A DNA stretch of 64,000 bases from Stratiolaelaps scimitus. Lineage: Eukaryota > Arthropoda > Arachnida > Mesostigmata > Laelapidae. Both the position numbers and the translations under genes were made by a program. Each line of letters starts with the position of its first letter. Positions within the stretch are counted from its first letter, which is position 1. The stretch spans positions 8,556,001-8,620,000 of the forward strand of contig JABWDB010000006.1 of NCBI GenBank assembly GCA_019614645.1. Direction: 5' to 3'. Positions 22,981 through 34,183 of this stretch are shown piece after piece. The notes beneath the pieces are model-generated. The model saw only the letters and a program-made list of their open reading frames with translations, had not been told where the DNA came from and did no database searches.

Positions 22981-24060
22981 GGATGTGTTTCAAGCACGGA
23001 GTGAGCCCCTTTACCGAATGTAATTACGCGTGCGCCACGTCGAGGGACGACACCCCGGAGTGATAGACACGGTGTGTGAAACTGGGACAGAGCATTGGCG
23101 CTGGGAAAGATAATTAGGATACATTTGAAAATTGTGAATGTTTCATAATATTATATTAGATATTTTCAGGTGTTCTAATCTCGGCAGACGAGGTGAACAC
23201 GAAGTCCTTGATCTATTCTCGCAGACAGCAGGCCTGCAATTCCGGATCCACACTCTAGTGTTCAGAAGAGTATCGAGGTCAATCTGCTTAAGCTCATTTA
23301 GTTTAAACTAAAACAATTGCTTTCTCTCTCTCTCTCTCTGTCTCTTCCCTGTTTCCGTGGATACTCCACTGCAACTTCAATTGTTGATAACGTTGCTCAA
23401 GGTGATAATAGTGATATGAACAGCGCCGAACAATGTTTAGTATGAACCGGCAACATGCTGCGGCGACAATTCGAGTGGGTTGGACAACAATACACAGTAG
23501 ACGAACATCACTGTAATGCAATCTGAGACACGCGCAAAGCCATAAACAGCCCTCAGGCAAAGAAGCACCCGCACGCTTCGATCGGGCCGGAGTAGTAAAT
23601 TAGCCGTCTTGGGTTTGTCGTTGGCGAAATACAAGTTGGCTCTACCAGCTCTGAGATAAGCTAAATAGCTAGATTACCTAAATCACTTAATCAATACACG
23701 CCGACCCTTAGAGGATCTCGACGTCATAGCTGCGACGAGGTTCTGATGCAAAATAAGACCTCCTTTTTTTTCGAAGCCTTTAGCGGAATTAGCCTAGTAT
23801 AACAAGGTCAACGCATTGGTGGTAGGATAAAACCTAAGTTTACAGTTGGGAACAAACAGACTCATAGTTAATAGTAAAGCCTAAGAATGCATTATGATAG
23901 GGAATGAGTTAAACAGCATCGGTTGCAAGCGCAGACCCGTTATTTTACATTTACTCATTACGAGGCCAATTTGCAGTTAAGCAAATTGCATTGGCGCAAA
24001 TTTGCGCCTCTGACACGAACGATATGCTTCATGTCACGGGACACCAGACTTGAGGTTTAA

Positions 24061-24085
24061 GTGTGTGTGTGTGTGTGTGTGTGTG
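24061..24085. repeat. GT microsatellite
   Basis: (GT)12. Shorter GT runs lie at about 21927-21942, 49147-49164, 61172-61187 and 62926-62943. Confidence 0.92.
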
Positions 24086-24534
24086 CACGGGCGTGTACGA
24101 GGTCGTCGTACGCAAACGTGAACATTTGAAGCGCGCAGATCCTGTAGGACGGCTTTCTCTCAACGTGACACGGCATAAGACAAACTCTACCATGGATCAG
24201 ATCCACTTTCTTATACGGTTTCGGCTGGATATGGTGCAGGCCACATGGAGGAGCTGATCTTGCTTAAACGGCGGCGAACGGCAATGGGGCCGAATTGTTT
24301 GGTTAGTTCAGCATCAGGGGTCTGAACGAAGGGGTAGAAACATTTGGCGGCAAGACAGGAAAGGTTGTTCTGTTAGATTTCAGATGCTGCCCCTAGGTGG
24401 ATGGTCTATTCGAGTTCGCCTTGGACTGCTAGACCGGAGGAACGTGCGGATTGGGATGAAATCCTGTTAGACGCTTTGGAAAATCCTTAGAGTTCTTTAT
24501 CATCGTTGTTTATCTGAGGATTGTTGTTGTCCAG

Positions 24535-24833
24535 GTACGAGTAAGATAGAGAAAATAGGCAAAGATGGCCCCCGACAGGTCCTTATAGTAATACCTGAGG
24601 GTTACTTGCTGAGGCCAATGGGAGGAGCTGAGGGTCAGCTTAAAAAACAAACAAAAAAAAAAGATTTCAGATGTCACTCTGTCAGAGTTACGTCATCCGG
24701 CGGTCCACAGAGCGGCTCTGGTCAACCATTTGATCGCGTCGCTTTTCTTCTCGAAGAGGGATTCACCAGAAGTACACCTGCATATAGACCTGCCATTTAC
24801 CAAAATATAATAGTATATCTTAAGCAAAAGTAA
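24535..24833 (+). CDS. Candidate terminal coding exon (98 codons plus stop), unknown protein
   Basis: An acceptor with a T/G-rich tract (TTGTTGTTGTCCAG) ends at 24534. Entered in phase 1, the frame is open to TAA at 24831-24833. The peptide begins TSKIEKIGKDGPRQV, has a Lys-rich middle (QLKKQTKKKDF) and ends IYQNIIVYLKQK; one Cys and no Trp. No domain is recognised. Phase and layout match the candidate at 1714-2021. Confidence 0.28.
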
Positions 24834-27372
24834 CGACACTTGGGTTAGGTTACATTGTGCATTTTTCAGCTGGATCTCGAAACTTCCCTCGCAGTGTGAA
24901 CCGTGCCGCTGGCAGGCACTGTGACCACTAATGCGTCAGCTGTTCTAGTCTGCGTAATTCATGTTTACCTATCGAAGATACAAGGTGAGATTGGTACTCC
25001 GGCTATCCTACGTGCGTATGGGCAACAGCTTGAGAATCATTCGGTCCCATGGAATCTCGGGTTGTTATCTTTCTCGATAATGTAACCCGATCGATAATTA
25101 TCCTGCAGTGTCGCGTACGATTACTTCTTCTATAGATCAGCTAATACGTATCCGAAAATCGCAGAGTAGATAGCATAAGGTGAGGTGAATTTTTTTTTCC
25201 TTGAATACATCTAAACGTCACAATATCAACAAAGGTTTGAAGATGTTCCTGAGATTACTGTGACAAACAAACAGCCGCGGCACGGCTATATTACCTGCCA
25301 GAGATTCAGTCTTCACGTAAATAGAATACTTATTATTATTATTTGACGTTTAACTGCTCAGTAGCAGTGGTGTTGTATTGTACTGAAGCAGTATTCCGTA
25401 GAGAGAACCGTTGTGTGAGGCTCATTTGTAATTTTCTGCCTATGGCATATTGCCATATTGCAACATCACACCTTCAGCTAGCACGGCTCTCGCAAGTAAA
25501 CAGGCTTTCGGCGCTATGGCCGTGATCCCCAGAGGAGGTTTCCTGGCCAGACGCCGAAGGTTGGATGCGATGGGTAGCGATGGGTCGCTCAGATGAGAGA
25601 CATCTGCCTTACCACTAGTGCTTTGTCATTCTTCTCACAGGGTTGAGGATGTCTTCAGCGGACATTTGCAGCGGCAGGCGAGGATTGTTGTATTCAATGA
25701 ACGACCGATGTTTGCCCAGTCCAGCCCTGCTCAGGGCCACACAAGAGAGAGAGAGACAGAGAGAGAGAGAGAGTGAGACGGCAGTGGCAGGAGATGGACG
25801 GTAGTCCATGCAATATAGTCTGCCCCTCGGTCTGCTTCATCTAACCTCTCCACCGTGTGCACCCCGTTGGATCGCCCGCTGTTGTGGCATCACCGTGTAC
25901 GAACAACCATCCTCCCGATTCTGCCAGAGCAACAGGGTGCCCGGGAGTCATAAAAAGAGAAATTATATCCGCAATGCTGTTAGCAGTTACCGTCGTCTCT
26001 CAGTTGCCCCGTCACGGATGCCACAGTGGGCGCAGTTGCAACACCATCATACAGTAGTGTTCTAGCGCGTTTCGCCAGACGCACCGAGGAGGCAAGTACA
26101 GAAAAATAGTACGAAAGAGAGAGAGAGACAGAGCGAGAGACGACGACAAGGGTGTTAACGGGTATTTACATAAAGGTGGTATGAACATCGACGTGGCTTC
26201 GCCATACAATTGATAGAGTTAAGTGGAACGATCTCGCGAAATAATAATACAGATATTCACTGATAGAATATTGTTGGACATTGTTTCTTGGCAATTGTTG
26301 TGGCGGTCGGGAGAACGTATCGTATTGAATGAAAACATCTAACTTTGCAAGCGGGAAGAGTTAGGGGAAATTTGTGCCAAATCAAATCAATTGAACGCCG
26401 TTTCTTGGTTACACGAAAGTTGAGCCAAGGACTGTTTTACAGAGTCTGTGTTGCTGTTGGAAACGACCTCGAGCTTCTGTGGATCTTTGCTGGATCTTTG
26501 TAGCTTGACAAATTGACGTCTACTAAATAAGTATACAATACGCTCCCTCGTTGTTCGACACTTGGTTCGAATTTATTCATCGTTTTGAGATTGTGCTTCT
26601 TGAATACTCCAGATTTTCGTTTATTATAGGTCGGTATGTTTGTTAGGACGAACACGAGCTCATTTCATATATATTTGTTTGTGAGTGCTGAAACATCTCT
26701 GCACCATTATCCCCACTGAAGGCCACAGTTGGCTGCTAGCTAAGTATGGGCTATTTCAGTTAGGGAGTGTAACGCTATCCACGCTGGTCAAGGCAGCGCA
26801 ATACAGAATTCATTGATAGCTGAATCAGTCTCCGGATCTTCGCTGGGGATCGAAGGCTGCATCTCACATCCGATTGTGAGTCATGTAACCTCCTACCCAA
26901 CCCAAGCACCGCAGCAGATATGATCTCTGTACTCGTAGCAGATAGGTCAGATGCATATTCTATTGTACACACAAGTGTCTAATTGGAGGTACGTTTTCGC
27001 GGGCATGCGTCACGGTAGTTCGGAGCTAGATTTCCAAATCAGTGTTTCCTCAGGGACTCAAGTCGGGGCCCTAGGGCTCTTCCGTTTTTTAAAATGCCTA
27101 TTGTGACATTTCGTCACTGTCCTGATTTCCCAGATCCCATCCCATATACCATCAACGCTAGATACCTGCCGTCCTGCCGAGGCCATTGAGTTCGGTGCAC
27201 ACGGACTGTGCTCGACTAAATCTCGCTGTATCGTATGATCCTTTTCACGAGCCCTTTGGCCAATACCCGAGGACATGCGCGACAGGCAGTTTAATTTATC
27301 AGCACTGGAACGGGCTGCAGCAAGCAGAGCCTTTCACTGACCCTCTCGTTCGGACACACCCAAACACATAGA

Positions 27373-27409
<37 letters not shown>

Positions 27410-29589
27410 CCGTCTCTGGATGTCAAGCTGTGGCGCGATGTTAAATGAGGCTATCTATAGCTGATGTAATTAGAGTGGTAAGCATGCAGAACCAGCGGGA
27501 GTCAGCGCGCCTACGAGCTCATAAGGCATGACGGACAGCGTGCCGATGGTGTTTCCTTGACAACGTAGAATTGTGGCACCAACATGCCATATATTACTAT
27601 TATCATTATTATTATTATTATCCGGCGACAAATTCGTTGCGCTACTCCGAGGGGACACCACTTCACTCAATGGCCAACGAACACCCAAACTCAAGCCCCC
27701 GTCTCGTATCTAGCCTCAGATTAGAGAAATCACGGGGGTGAGTGAATCAAATATGACAAATTGGTCTCTTCCCATTTTCAACCCGACGCTGTGACGTCGT
27801 TTTAGCGAGGTGCAGAAAGCTCAATAGTGCTCCGTGGGCAGGCAAACTAACACAGGAAAACTTATGCAGGTGGGTCAACACAAAATCGCTCCCAGTATCC
27901 CAGATGGAAAATCCGCACGATGCTGTAATGGTTTACGCGTCTGAAGATTTACCCCTTTTATCCTTGGACATTTTCAGTAGTTACCAGTATGAGCCACCTC
28001 GGAACTGCAGAGGAAAGCTTTTCTTTAGGCGAAGTTGTTGTTATTCTCTATTACCTTCGTTGTTCAAGATCCGAGACAGCAATTGCTTTGTGGGTTCGGA
28101 TTTGTGGTACAGTAAAATACTCATGTATGGGGCTAGGCAAATAAACGACTCCTTAGCGTCCACTTTAATCAAGAACAATAACGATAAAAATTCAAGAACT
28201 CCGGCAAATCTTGGCTCGCAGGGCCGTCAAACTGTTTTGAAAAAAATGCGTTTATCACCGCCAGCATAGAAATATGAATGCCACGTGAATATGCTATACG
28301 GGATAGATACGTTCATTTTACCGTCCCTAACAGATGTTGCCGGCTGTACTTGCCACAAAAGGAGATCTTCAATTGTTAGTAGACATCAACTAAGTACTAG
28401 ATCGTCAGTCTGTTTTTGTCTGGTCTGATACCGATCTCAACAGAAAGCATCGAAATTTTCAAAAAATTGCCAACACCCATAATGACCCACGGATGTCTAT
28501 CTAGCCCAGTGCGGGCCGTTCTCGTTTATTTCGTTACTTGTTCTAGGAAAATGTCCCTGTTCCTCGCTGGTCCGACCTGATCATTATCAGTACCAGCCAA
28601 TAGCCAGTAGTAGCACAGTACGCTCCAATGGAGAGGCGCCGTCCATTTCGATACTAGTCAGCTAAAACATACTACATATGCTATTCGATTGTTCCTATGT
28701 GTCGTTATTCGTGAGGCTATCTATATTCAGCGATCCTTCCGAGAAGCAACTGCTTTGGCGTTGTTGTTATTGTAGTCGTTGGCGCCGTCGTGATGTCCCC
28801 AGCAGACGTCTCTCCGAACCGCCACCCGAAGGGCTCGAAGGTTCTCCAAAGGAGGCCCTTCCTCTACGCTGTCGCCGGTTCGCTGGCCTTCCCAGCTCCA
28901 GTCGGCCCTGGTCGGCCTGCGATGCTCCTAATGCCGCCACCGACAGCAGCCAGAAATGCCCCATAGTCGCGATGTACTGACAATGAAAGCAGAGCAACCT
29001 GCCTCTAATCCAAACGCGGCCAGCTCCCTCAGAGCAAGCGCGCTTTCTTGAGCTATTATTAGGGACGTACGAGCTGCGACACCCTCCCCTTGACTCTGTC
29101 TAATGAGAACATCGCAGCATGCCTTCTGTTTCGTATGCTGAGGAGTTGTGTTGTGCATTATGTCAGAGTGAAAATCACACAAAAAGAGCGCACAAACGGC
29201 GTAGGCACTGTGCAAGAGGGACCGGTATCTGAAATGATTGGGTGTGTAGCGAACTGCTAACAACCAGTAGGTTATAGTAGAGGTGAGTGACACTATGCAA
29301 CTTATGTAAGCAACTCGGTTGGAGTTCTGTTATCTGGAGCCGACATTATTACATGGATTGTCAGGTGATGAGCTCTCGGCAGTTCCCTAGATGAAATACC
29401 TATTAGCGGTCCGTATGGCACAAACGGCTGCACAATCGTATCTCGTTCCTTGCTTTCGTAACCAACATCATCAATGTTCACCCGGGGGGCCTAATCCACC
29501 GTGGTTGTCATAACCGCCACAGCTGCTTCTCGCCTTATGGGGCCAAACAGCTGCGGTGGACAAGCTGAAGTATATGTCGATTCAACTCA
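24834..29589. other. Sparse region, no gene recognised
   Basis: CT array at 27374-27408, TTA run at 27592-27622, GA run at 25746-25774. A 121-codon frame at 27904-28269 plus is unrecognised and within chance expectation. The rest shows nothing supportable. Confidence 0.35.
27374..27408. repeat. CT microsatellite
   Basis: About 35 bp of CT repeat. Shorter CT/GA runs lie at 10892-10920, 12325-12339, 23322-23340, 25746-25774, 56512-56530 and 60116-60131. Confidence 0.92.
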
Positions 29590-29718
29590 ATGGAAATAAT
29601 TACGTATTTCTTCATTTAATCATCCTCATGTTGAATAGGTACGTGTAACTACTCGGGGCTCGAACCTGCGGGCTACGGCGAGATCCAGCTAAAGATTGGG
29701 CCGCCCAATGAACTGCGC
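29590..29718 (-). mobile_element. tRNA-derived SINE with family-A-like head and a different tail
   Basis: On the minus strand a tRNA-like head starts at 29718 (GCGCAGTTCATTGGGCGGC) and carries the B box GCAGGTTCGAGCCCC at about 29669-29655. It aligns along its length with the head of the 49.6-kb SINE (same spacing of GCGC, TTGGGCGGC, GCC and GCAGGTTCGAGCCCCG). The tail (TATTCAACATGAGGATG, then AATGAAGAAATACG) is unrelated to family A. Downstream limit is approximate because there is only one copy here. Confidence 0.6.
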
Positions 29719-30484
29719 GGGCGGCGGGGCCAGCATTTGCATGGACTCATTCTCGATAGATCGGTTCCTTTGGTTTCTTCAAGACTTGACAGAGTGGACA
29801 CCTTCTTGGAGTCACACGCCATCCATTAATTGAAGAGGCCGAGAATGTGTGCCCTTGCAAATAATTAGTATTCCAGCATTTCGAACTCAATGTCTGCTAT
29901 GTTATAGTTTGGCGATATACTCACCTTTTATGACCAACCATGCGTCATTGTTTGTTAAGAGCAATTTTACAAACGTTATTAAACGCACTGCTAGACAAGG
30001 TATTTTGATGTATATATTATATATATATATTGAGCGAATTACACGCAATAGCCTGGACTAAATTGTTACAGCAGAGTGACGTGTGTTCTCTCACCATTGA
30101 GGGCCTAGTGGGACGATAATGGGGTGACGCCTGTCAGAACCTCGATTGACCCAAACAACTCAAATGCCGACTGTTATTTTTGAAAGAAGCTATAATCAGG
30201 AAACGTGAGCGTTCAAATGAGACGTCTAAATGTTTGGAAAATAACTGAGAAGCGACCACTTAACCATTGCAACAGCATTTTCCTCTTTGAGAAATACACG
30301 AAAGGAGCTACCCTTGTGGAATTGTACGAACGAATACTAAGGTTGACTCGGGCTGACCCTCAGCCAGCACTAAGTAACTACTACCTGTGATTATTTCCTT
30401 GTCAAATTATGCGCCACGGCTCATGGCACTGCTGCTCAGCGCCGTGCTATTCATGTAAGCCGCGGCAAGCGGGCTAATAATTAT

Positions 30485-30488
<4 letters not shown>

Positions 30489-30515
<27 letters not shown>
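30489..30515. repeat. TA microsatellite
   Basis: About 27 bp of TA repeat. Confidence 0.9.
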
Positions 30516-31549
30516 GCGTTAATTGTTGATTTATCGTATGTCTTTTATAGCAGTTGTCTACGATTATCAAAGATCATCCGGCGACTGGAAGGGGCACAAT
30601 TACAGGGTGAGCCCACCCTTGCAGGGTATGGCGTATTTATTGATGAGTGGAGATTGATGTGAACATAGCGAATTAGTTTAGTATTCGAGAGAGGCATGCG
30701 ACTTTTAATTATTTGTCTTCTACGTTCGCCACAATACGCCACGGCCGGTACTAAAACATATACCGGTTATAGTCATTTAGCCACGCTAACATTAGACTAT
30801 CGTAGGGCTAACCAGCCTTGGATCGATGAATGATTTCGGCCAGCGAATTTACAAATGCTACCTACGACATTCCGAAACGGCTACTCTTAAAAACTAGCCC
30901 CACCGTGCAGCTGGCCATGAATCCTTAAACATCGCAGTGGCCAGGTGGGCATTGAAAGGTGGCGCAACAAGATTTCATTCCCTCTAGCCTGAACAACAAA
31001 AAACGATTCGCCCGTTATCGAAGAGGAAGGTCCGCAGATTTAATAGCCACAATCTAGATCAATCCGCTGTTATCTTTTTGGTATGACACAATTGCGTATG
31101 AAGTGCTACGAGCTTGACAAAATGACAATTTTTTGCACATATTTCCCACTACTATTTTGGTTGCCCAAGAACCCTGACCCTGAGGATCTAATCAACAGTC
31201 AACCCAATCGTTGAATTGCCCAACAGACGTGCAGCTGTTACGTGTTTGCTGAAATGCGCGTCCATTTCATTTCTAGCAACGTGCTTCGAACGGCGATTTA
31301 ATTCGCGTCCTCGATCGTTACGCCACACCCCGTGTGTACGTCAGAGTTCTGGACATCCTATTTTTCGAACGCCACCTGCCACCCTGTATGCACCCACCCG
31401 CTTGTATATGATTTCAGCCCTAAGCTGCTATCGCGCTCTGCCAGGCCACATTGGCTGGCACGCTCTGAATAGCGAAATGTGAGCATCTTTGCCGGCCAGT
31501 TCCGTGACGTGAATCTTCCTGTTTTCCTAACTTACATTTGTGATTGAAG

Positions 31550-31618
31550 AAGCGGTTTGGGAGTGAGCCAACAACTAGCCGAGTACGCGCTGGCCACGAT
31601 GATAAAACGCCATGGCAG
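31550..31618 (+). CDS. Candidate internal exon, 69 bp (23 codons)
   Basis: A branch-point-like CCTAACTT and acceptor ending GATTGAAG precede 31550, and the donor CCATGGCAG|GTGAGG follows 31618. The phase-0 frame is open (KRFGSEPTTSRVRAGHDDK, TPWQ). Short, so the open frame alone means little. Confidence 0.15.
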
Positions 31619-32540
31619 GTGAGGCTGTTGTCTGTTGTACGCGTACGCTGTAGCATGCCCGCGAAGTATGGGGAGAGCTGGGCTAACATCCTTCATTCGT
31701 ATTTAGTTCGGGAGTCAGTCGCTTGTGCGGACGCCGGCCGCAGAGAATCTGGCGTCTCCACGAGCAAGCACCACTGCTAGCGTGGGGTGTCTGGCCAATA
31801 CCTTCGCCCTGCTTCGTCCATGCATACCCGTCTTTCCGTTCTGATCTGCTCCTTGGACGTAGCCGGCAGTGCCGGTCCTCTGATCGTTCCTTCGCATCGT
31901 CTCGGCCTCGTCGTCATCGTCGCCGTTGCTTGTGCTGCTGTCCGCCACCGCCAGCATCGGTGTTAGTGCCGTCATGCTGCTGCTTCTGCTGTTGCGGTAA
32001 TGGGATTACGGTGATGCCGTTATGGCCACAAGGAGCGTATACGCCGAACGGCACGGCTGAAGTGATCGCCCGCACAAAATCGCGTGAGCGCCACAAGAGA
32101 CGAGGAAACAGCCCTGTTGGCATACCCACACACGCGAAACTCGCCCCCCCCCCCCCTAGCCATCCGCATCGTGGTATCGGCAGGTGCGGGCTGCATCGCG
32201 AATAGAGCGAGAGTCAGCCAAAACATCGCGCTCGGTCATCCCGGGCCAGCTGAACCCTGCTCCTGTCCAAGCCACTCTTTAAAGCGCTGGCTGATAGAGG
32301 ATAACTGTCGAGCGAGCAGAGAATAACGCGTCAGATCGCGTCGACTTGCAGCGGTAATTGATTTGCGCTACAGTGTAAATGCTGACTGAATTTGTTTTGA
32401 TCGGTCATAAGATCTTAGCAAACAGGTCGCTCACATCGAAATAAATACTCACAAACATACACATCCGCTCAAAGGGTTTTATGCAGGACTGCTCATCTAT
32501 GGACCATGCAACGGAAACACTTGCCATAAATCCGATAGAT

Positions 32541-32600
32541 GATTATTATTATTATTGTTGGTGTTATTATTTTTATTATTATTATTGTTGGTGTTATTAT
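32541..32600 (+). repeat. ATT-rich minisatellite flanking mariner, left side
   Basis: About two copies of a roughly 30-bp unit made of ATT triplets followed by GTTGGTGTTATTAT. Mariner inserted at a TA in it. Confidence 0.7.
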
Positions 32601-32602
32601 TA

Positions 32603-32624
32603 GGCTGTCCGGTTCAAATTGTCC
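32603..32624 (+). repeat. Mariner 5' terminal inverted repeat
   Basis: Starts GGCTGTCCGGTTCAAA directly after the TA at 32601-32602. It matches the reverse complement of the 3' end at 20 of 22 positions; similarity weakens further in. Confidence 0.9.
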
Positions 32625-32744
32625 CTCCATTCGAATGGCGCACAGTCCGAACTACGCGATACAAGGCGTTCATTTTTGGAGTGGGTACGCGGCGTGAACG
32701 TGGCTTCCTTTCGGACACTGAGTAGTTTCGATACGATCAGAAAG

Positions 32745-33827
32745 ATGGACACTGCAGCAGAAAGTTCAAATTCCCCCAAAAATCAACGGGAAATCATCAA
32801 GTTTTTGTTTCTCCAGGGACACCCTGCACCTGAAATCCATCGACAATTAGTGAAGGCGTACGGTAGGTCTGCCTTATGCCTGCGAACGTTGCAAAATTGG
32901 TGCAAGCGATTTAACAGTGGAGATATGGACACCGATGACCATCGAGGTGGGGACCACAAATCAGGTGCGACAAGGGACGAACGGATTGAAAGAATCAAGG
33001 CAGCTTTTGAGCAAACTAGAGCTTGGTCCATGGAGTCTTTGTCGGCTGAAACTTTGATTCTTCGGACGACGTGTTATAGAATTATCACCAATATACTGAA
33101 GAAGAAGAAAATAAATGAAAAATGGGTTCCCCATAAACTGAGTGCTGACCAAATGAAAATGCGTGTGGAGTGTTCGACATCTAATTTGAATACTTATACG
33201 CAACAAACCAGTCGCTTAGAGCACACCGTGTCGATAGACGAGACATGGGTTAGCCTGCATAGACCCCCTGAGAAGGACCAAGCAAAACAGTGGCTCCGAC
33301 AAGGTGAAGTGGCGGCGTCTGTGGCAGTGCCAGATAGATTCGGACGAAAGGTGTTGATTATACTCGCTCTGGATAGCAAGGGTGTTTGCTATTACGAAAT
33401 ATTAGCGGCAAACGAAAAACTCAATGCTCCCCGATATCTCGACTTTTTGAAGACATTGATGAACAAATGGCGTGGGGATCGACAGCACCGAGTGTGGTTA
33501 CTCGACGACAATGCAAGACCTCACCGGTGAGGTCTTGCATTGTCGTCGAGTAACCACACTGCTGAAATTACGGCCTGGATGGAGGGGAACAATATTGAGC
33601 GATGGCATCAACCCCCATATTCTCCTGATTTAAGCCCATGTGATTATGGTTGTTTCCATGCATTAAAAAGGGCAATAGGTGGGGTTCCATATGCAAACGT
33701 CGACTTACTCAAAGAAGCAATAGATAACGAAATTATATATGGAAATGCAAATGGTAAATATTTGGCTATTTCAAAACTCCCAGAGCGCTGGAATCGGTGT
33801 GTCAATAAAGCTGGAGAGTACCTCTAA
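32745..33827 (+). pseudogene. Mariner transposase, interrupted by one in-frame stop in an inverted duplication
   Basis: The ATG at 32745 is chosen because the recognisable N-terminal helix-turn-helix region (EIIKFLFLQGH, then LRTLQNW) follows it; the same frame is open further upstream into the inverted repeat but without ATG. Mariner landmarks follow in order: WVPHKLSADQ, the first catalytic Asp in SIDETWV, the second in LLDDNARPH, and the third in PPYSPDLSPCDY. The C-terminus resembles other mariners (LPERWNRCVNKAGEYL). The enzyme would bind the terminal repeats and cut and paste the element in the nucleus. Between NARPH and TAEIT lie 33 extra bases, an inverted copy of the preceding sequence, bringing a TGA at 33528-33530. 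The rest of the frame is open and in phase on both sides, so this is the only visible lesion. With the insert discounted the protein would be about 349 residues, normal for the family. Spacing from second to third Asp is then 33 residues rather than the canonical 34. Confidence 0.93.
33491..33560. repeat. Perfect 70-bp palindrome with no spacer inside the transposase gene
   Basis: The left arm 33491-33525 (begins AGTGTGGTTACTCG) is exactly repeated in inverse orientation at 33526-33560 (ends CGAGTAACCACACT); the centre is ACC|GGT. Comparison with the conserved protein context shows the right arm is an insertion of 33 bp. The extra DNA keeps frame but adds a stop. Confidence 0.97.
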
Positions 33828-33889
33828 TTCATACCAAAATATCTTTGTCTTAACTAATTTAGTTCAAAAGTTATTGGCATTTATCGAGC

Positions 33890-33911
33890 GGACAGTTTGA
33901 ACCGGACACCC
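33890..33911 (-). repeat. Mariner 3' terminal inverted repeat
   Basis: On the minus strand it starts GGGTGTCCGGTTCAAA immediately inside the TA at 33912-33913. It differs from the 5' repeat at two of 22 positions. Confidence 0.9.
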
Positions 33912-33958
33912 TAATATTATTATTATTATTATTGTTTGTGTTATTATTTTTATAATTT
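33912..33958 (+). repeat. ATT-rich minisatellite flanking mariner, right side
   Basis: Continues the same pattern as the left flank (ATT triplets then GTTTGTGTTATTATTTTTAT), showing that the transposon landed in a pre-existing array. Confidence 0.7.
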
Positions 33959-33974
33959 TTCTTGTTGTTTTCAG

Positions 33975-34183
33975 GTAATTCTAATCACTTGTATAGGTGT
34001 AACACGCTGCTAAATTCGTTTGTCGGTTTTTCGAGTACGGCACATAAATATATATTTAAGTTCAATACGTTGAATTCGTCTATACAAAGTCTAGTATATT
34101 CGGCAAGCCGACTGCAGATAGAAATAATCTTAACAATGGCTCGTTTAATTAAAATGGATCGTCCACTGATCATATGTACATAG
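33975..34183 (+). CDS. Candidate terminal exon or chance frame right of mariner (68 codons plus stop)
   Basis: The acceptor TTCTTGTTGTTTTCAG ends at 33974. The phase-1 frame stays open to TAG at 34181-34183 (begins NSNHLYRCNTLLNSFVG). The acceptor's pyrimidine tract merges into the ATT minisatellite that mariner invaded. Not recognised. Confidence 0.2.

Larger units (their letters stand above)
22125..24534. other. Sparse region with microsatellites
   Basis: TA (22956-22980), CT (23322-23340) and GT (24061-24085) arrays, and a perfect 16-bp palindrome GGCGCAAATTTGCGCC near 23993. An acceptor ending at 23169 (ATATTTTCAG) leads to a 28-codon phase-1 tail. No gene recognised. Confidence 0.35.
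29719..32540. other. Sparse region, GC-rich at its right end
   Basis: TA runs at 30016-30030 and 30489-30515. GC-rich patch at about 31690-32330 with triplet repeats and a C11 run at 32146-32156; its 160-codon plus frame has no recognisable domain. Confidence 0.35.
32603..33911 (+). mobile_element. Mariner-type Tc1/mariner DNA transposon, 1,309 bp
   Basis: The element is bounded by terminal inverted repeats and flanked on both sides by TA, the target-site duplication of this superfamily. It encodes one transposase on the plus strand. The length is typical of a full-size mariner (about 1.3 kb). It is structurally complete except for the internal palindrome at 33491-33560. It sits inside an ATT-rich repeat, with the same repeat motif on both sides. 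No second copy of its ends was found in the window. Confidence 0.95.

Noticed and set aside
25082..25166. Acceptor and GTGAGG donor pair at about 25.1 kb
   Set aside because: All three frames between the sites contain stops.
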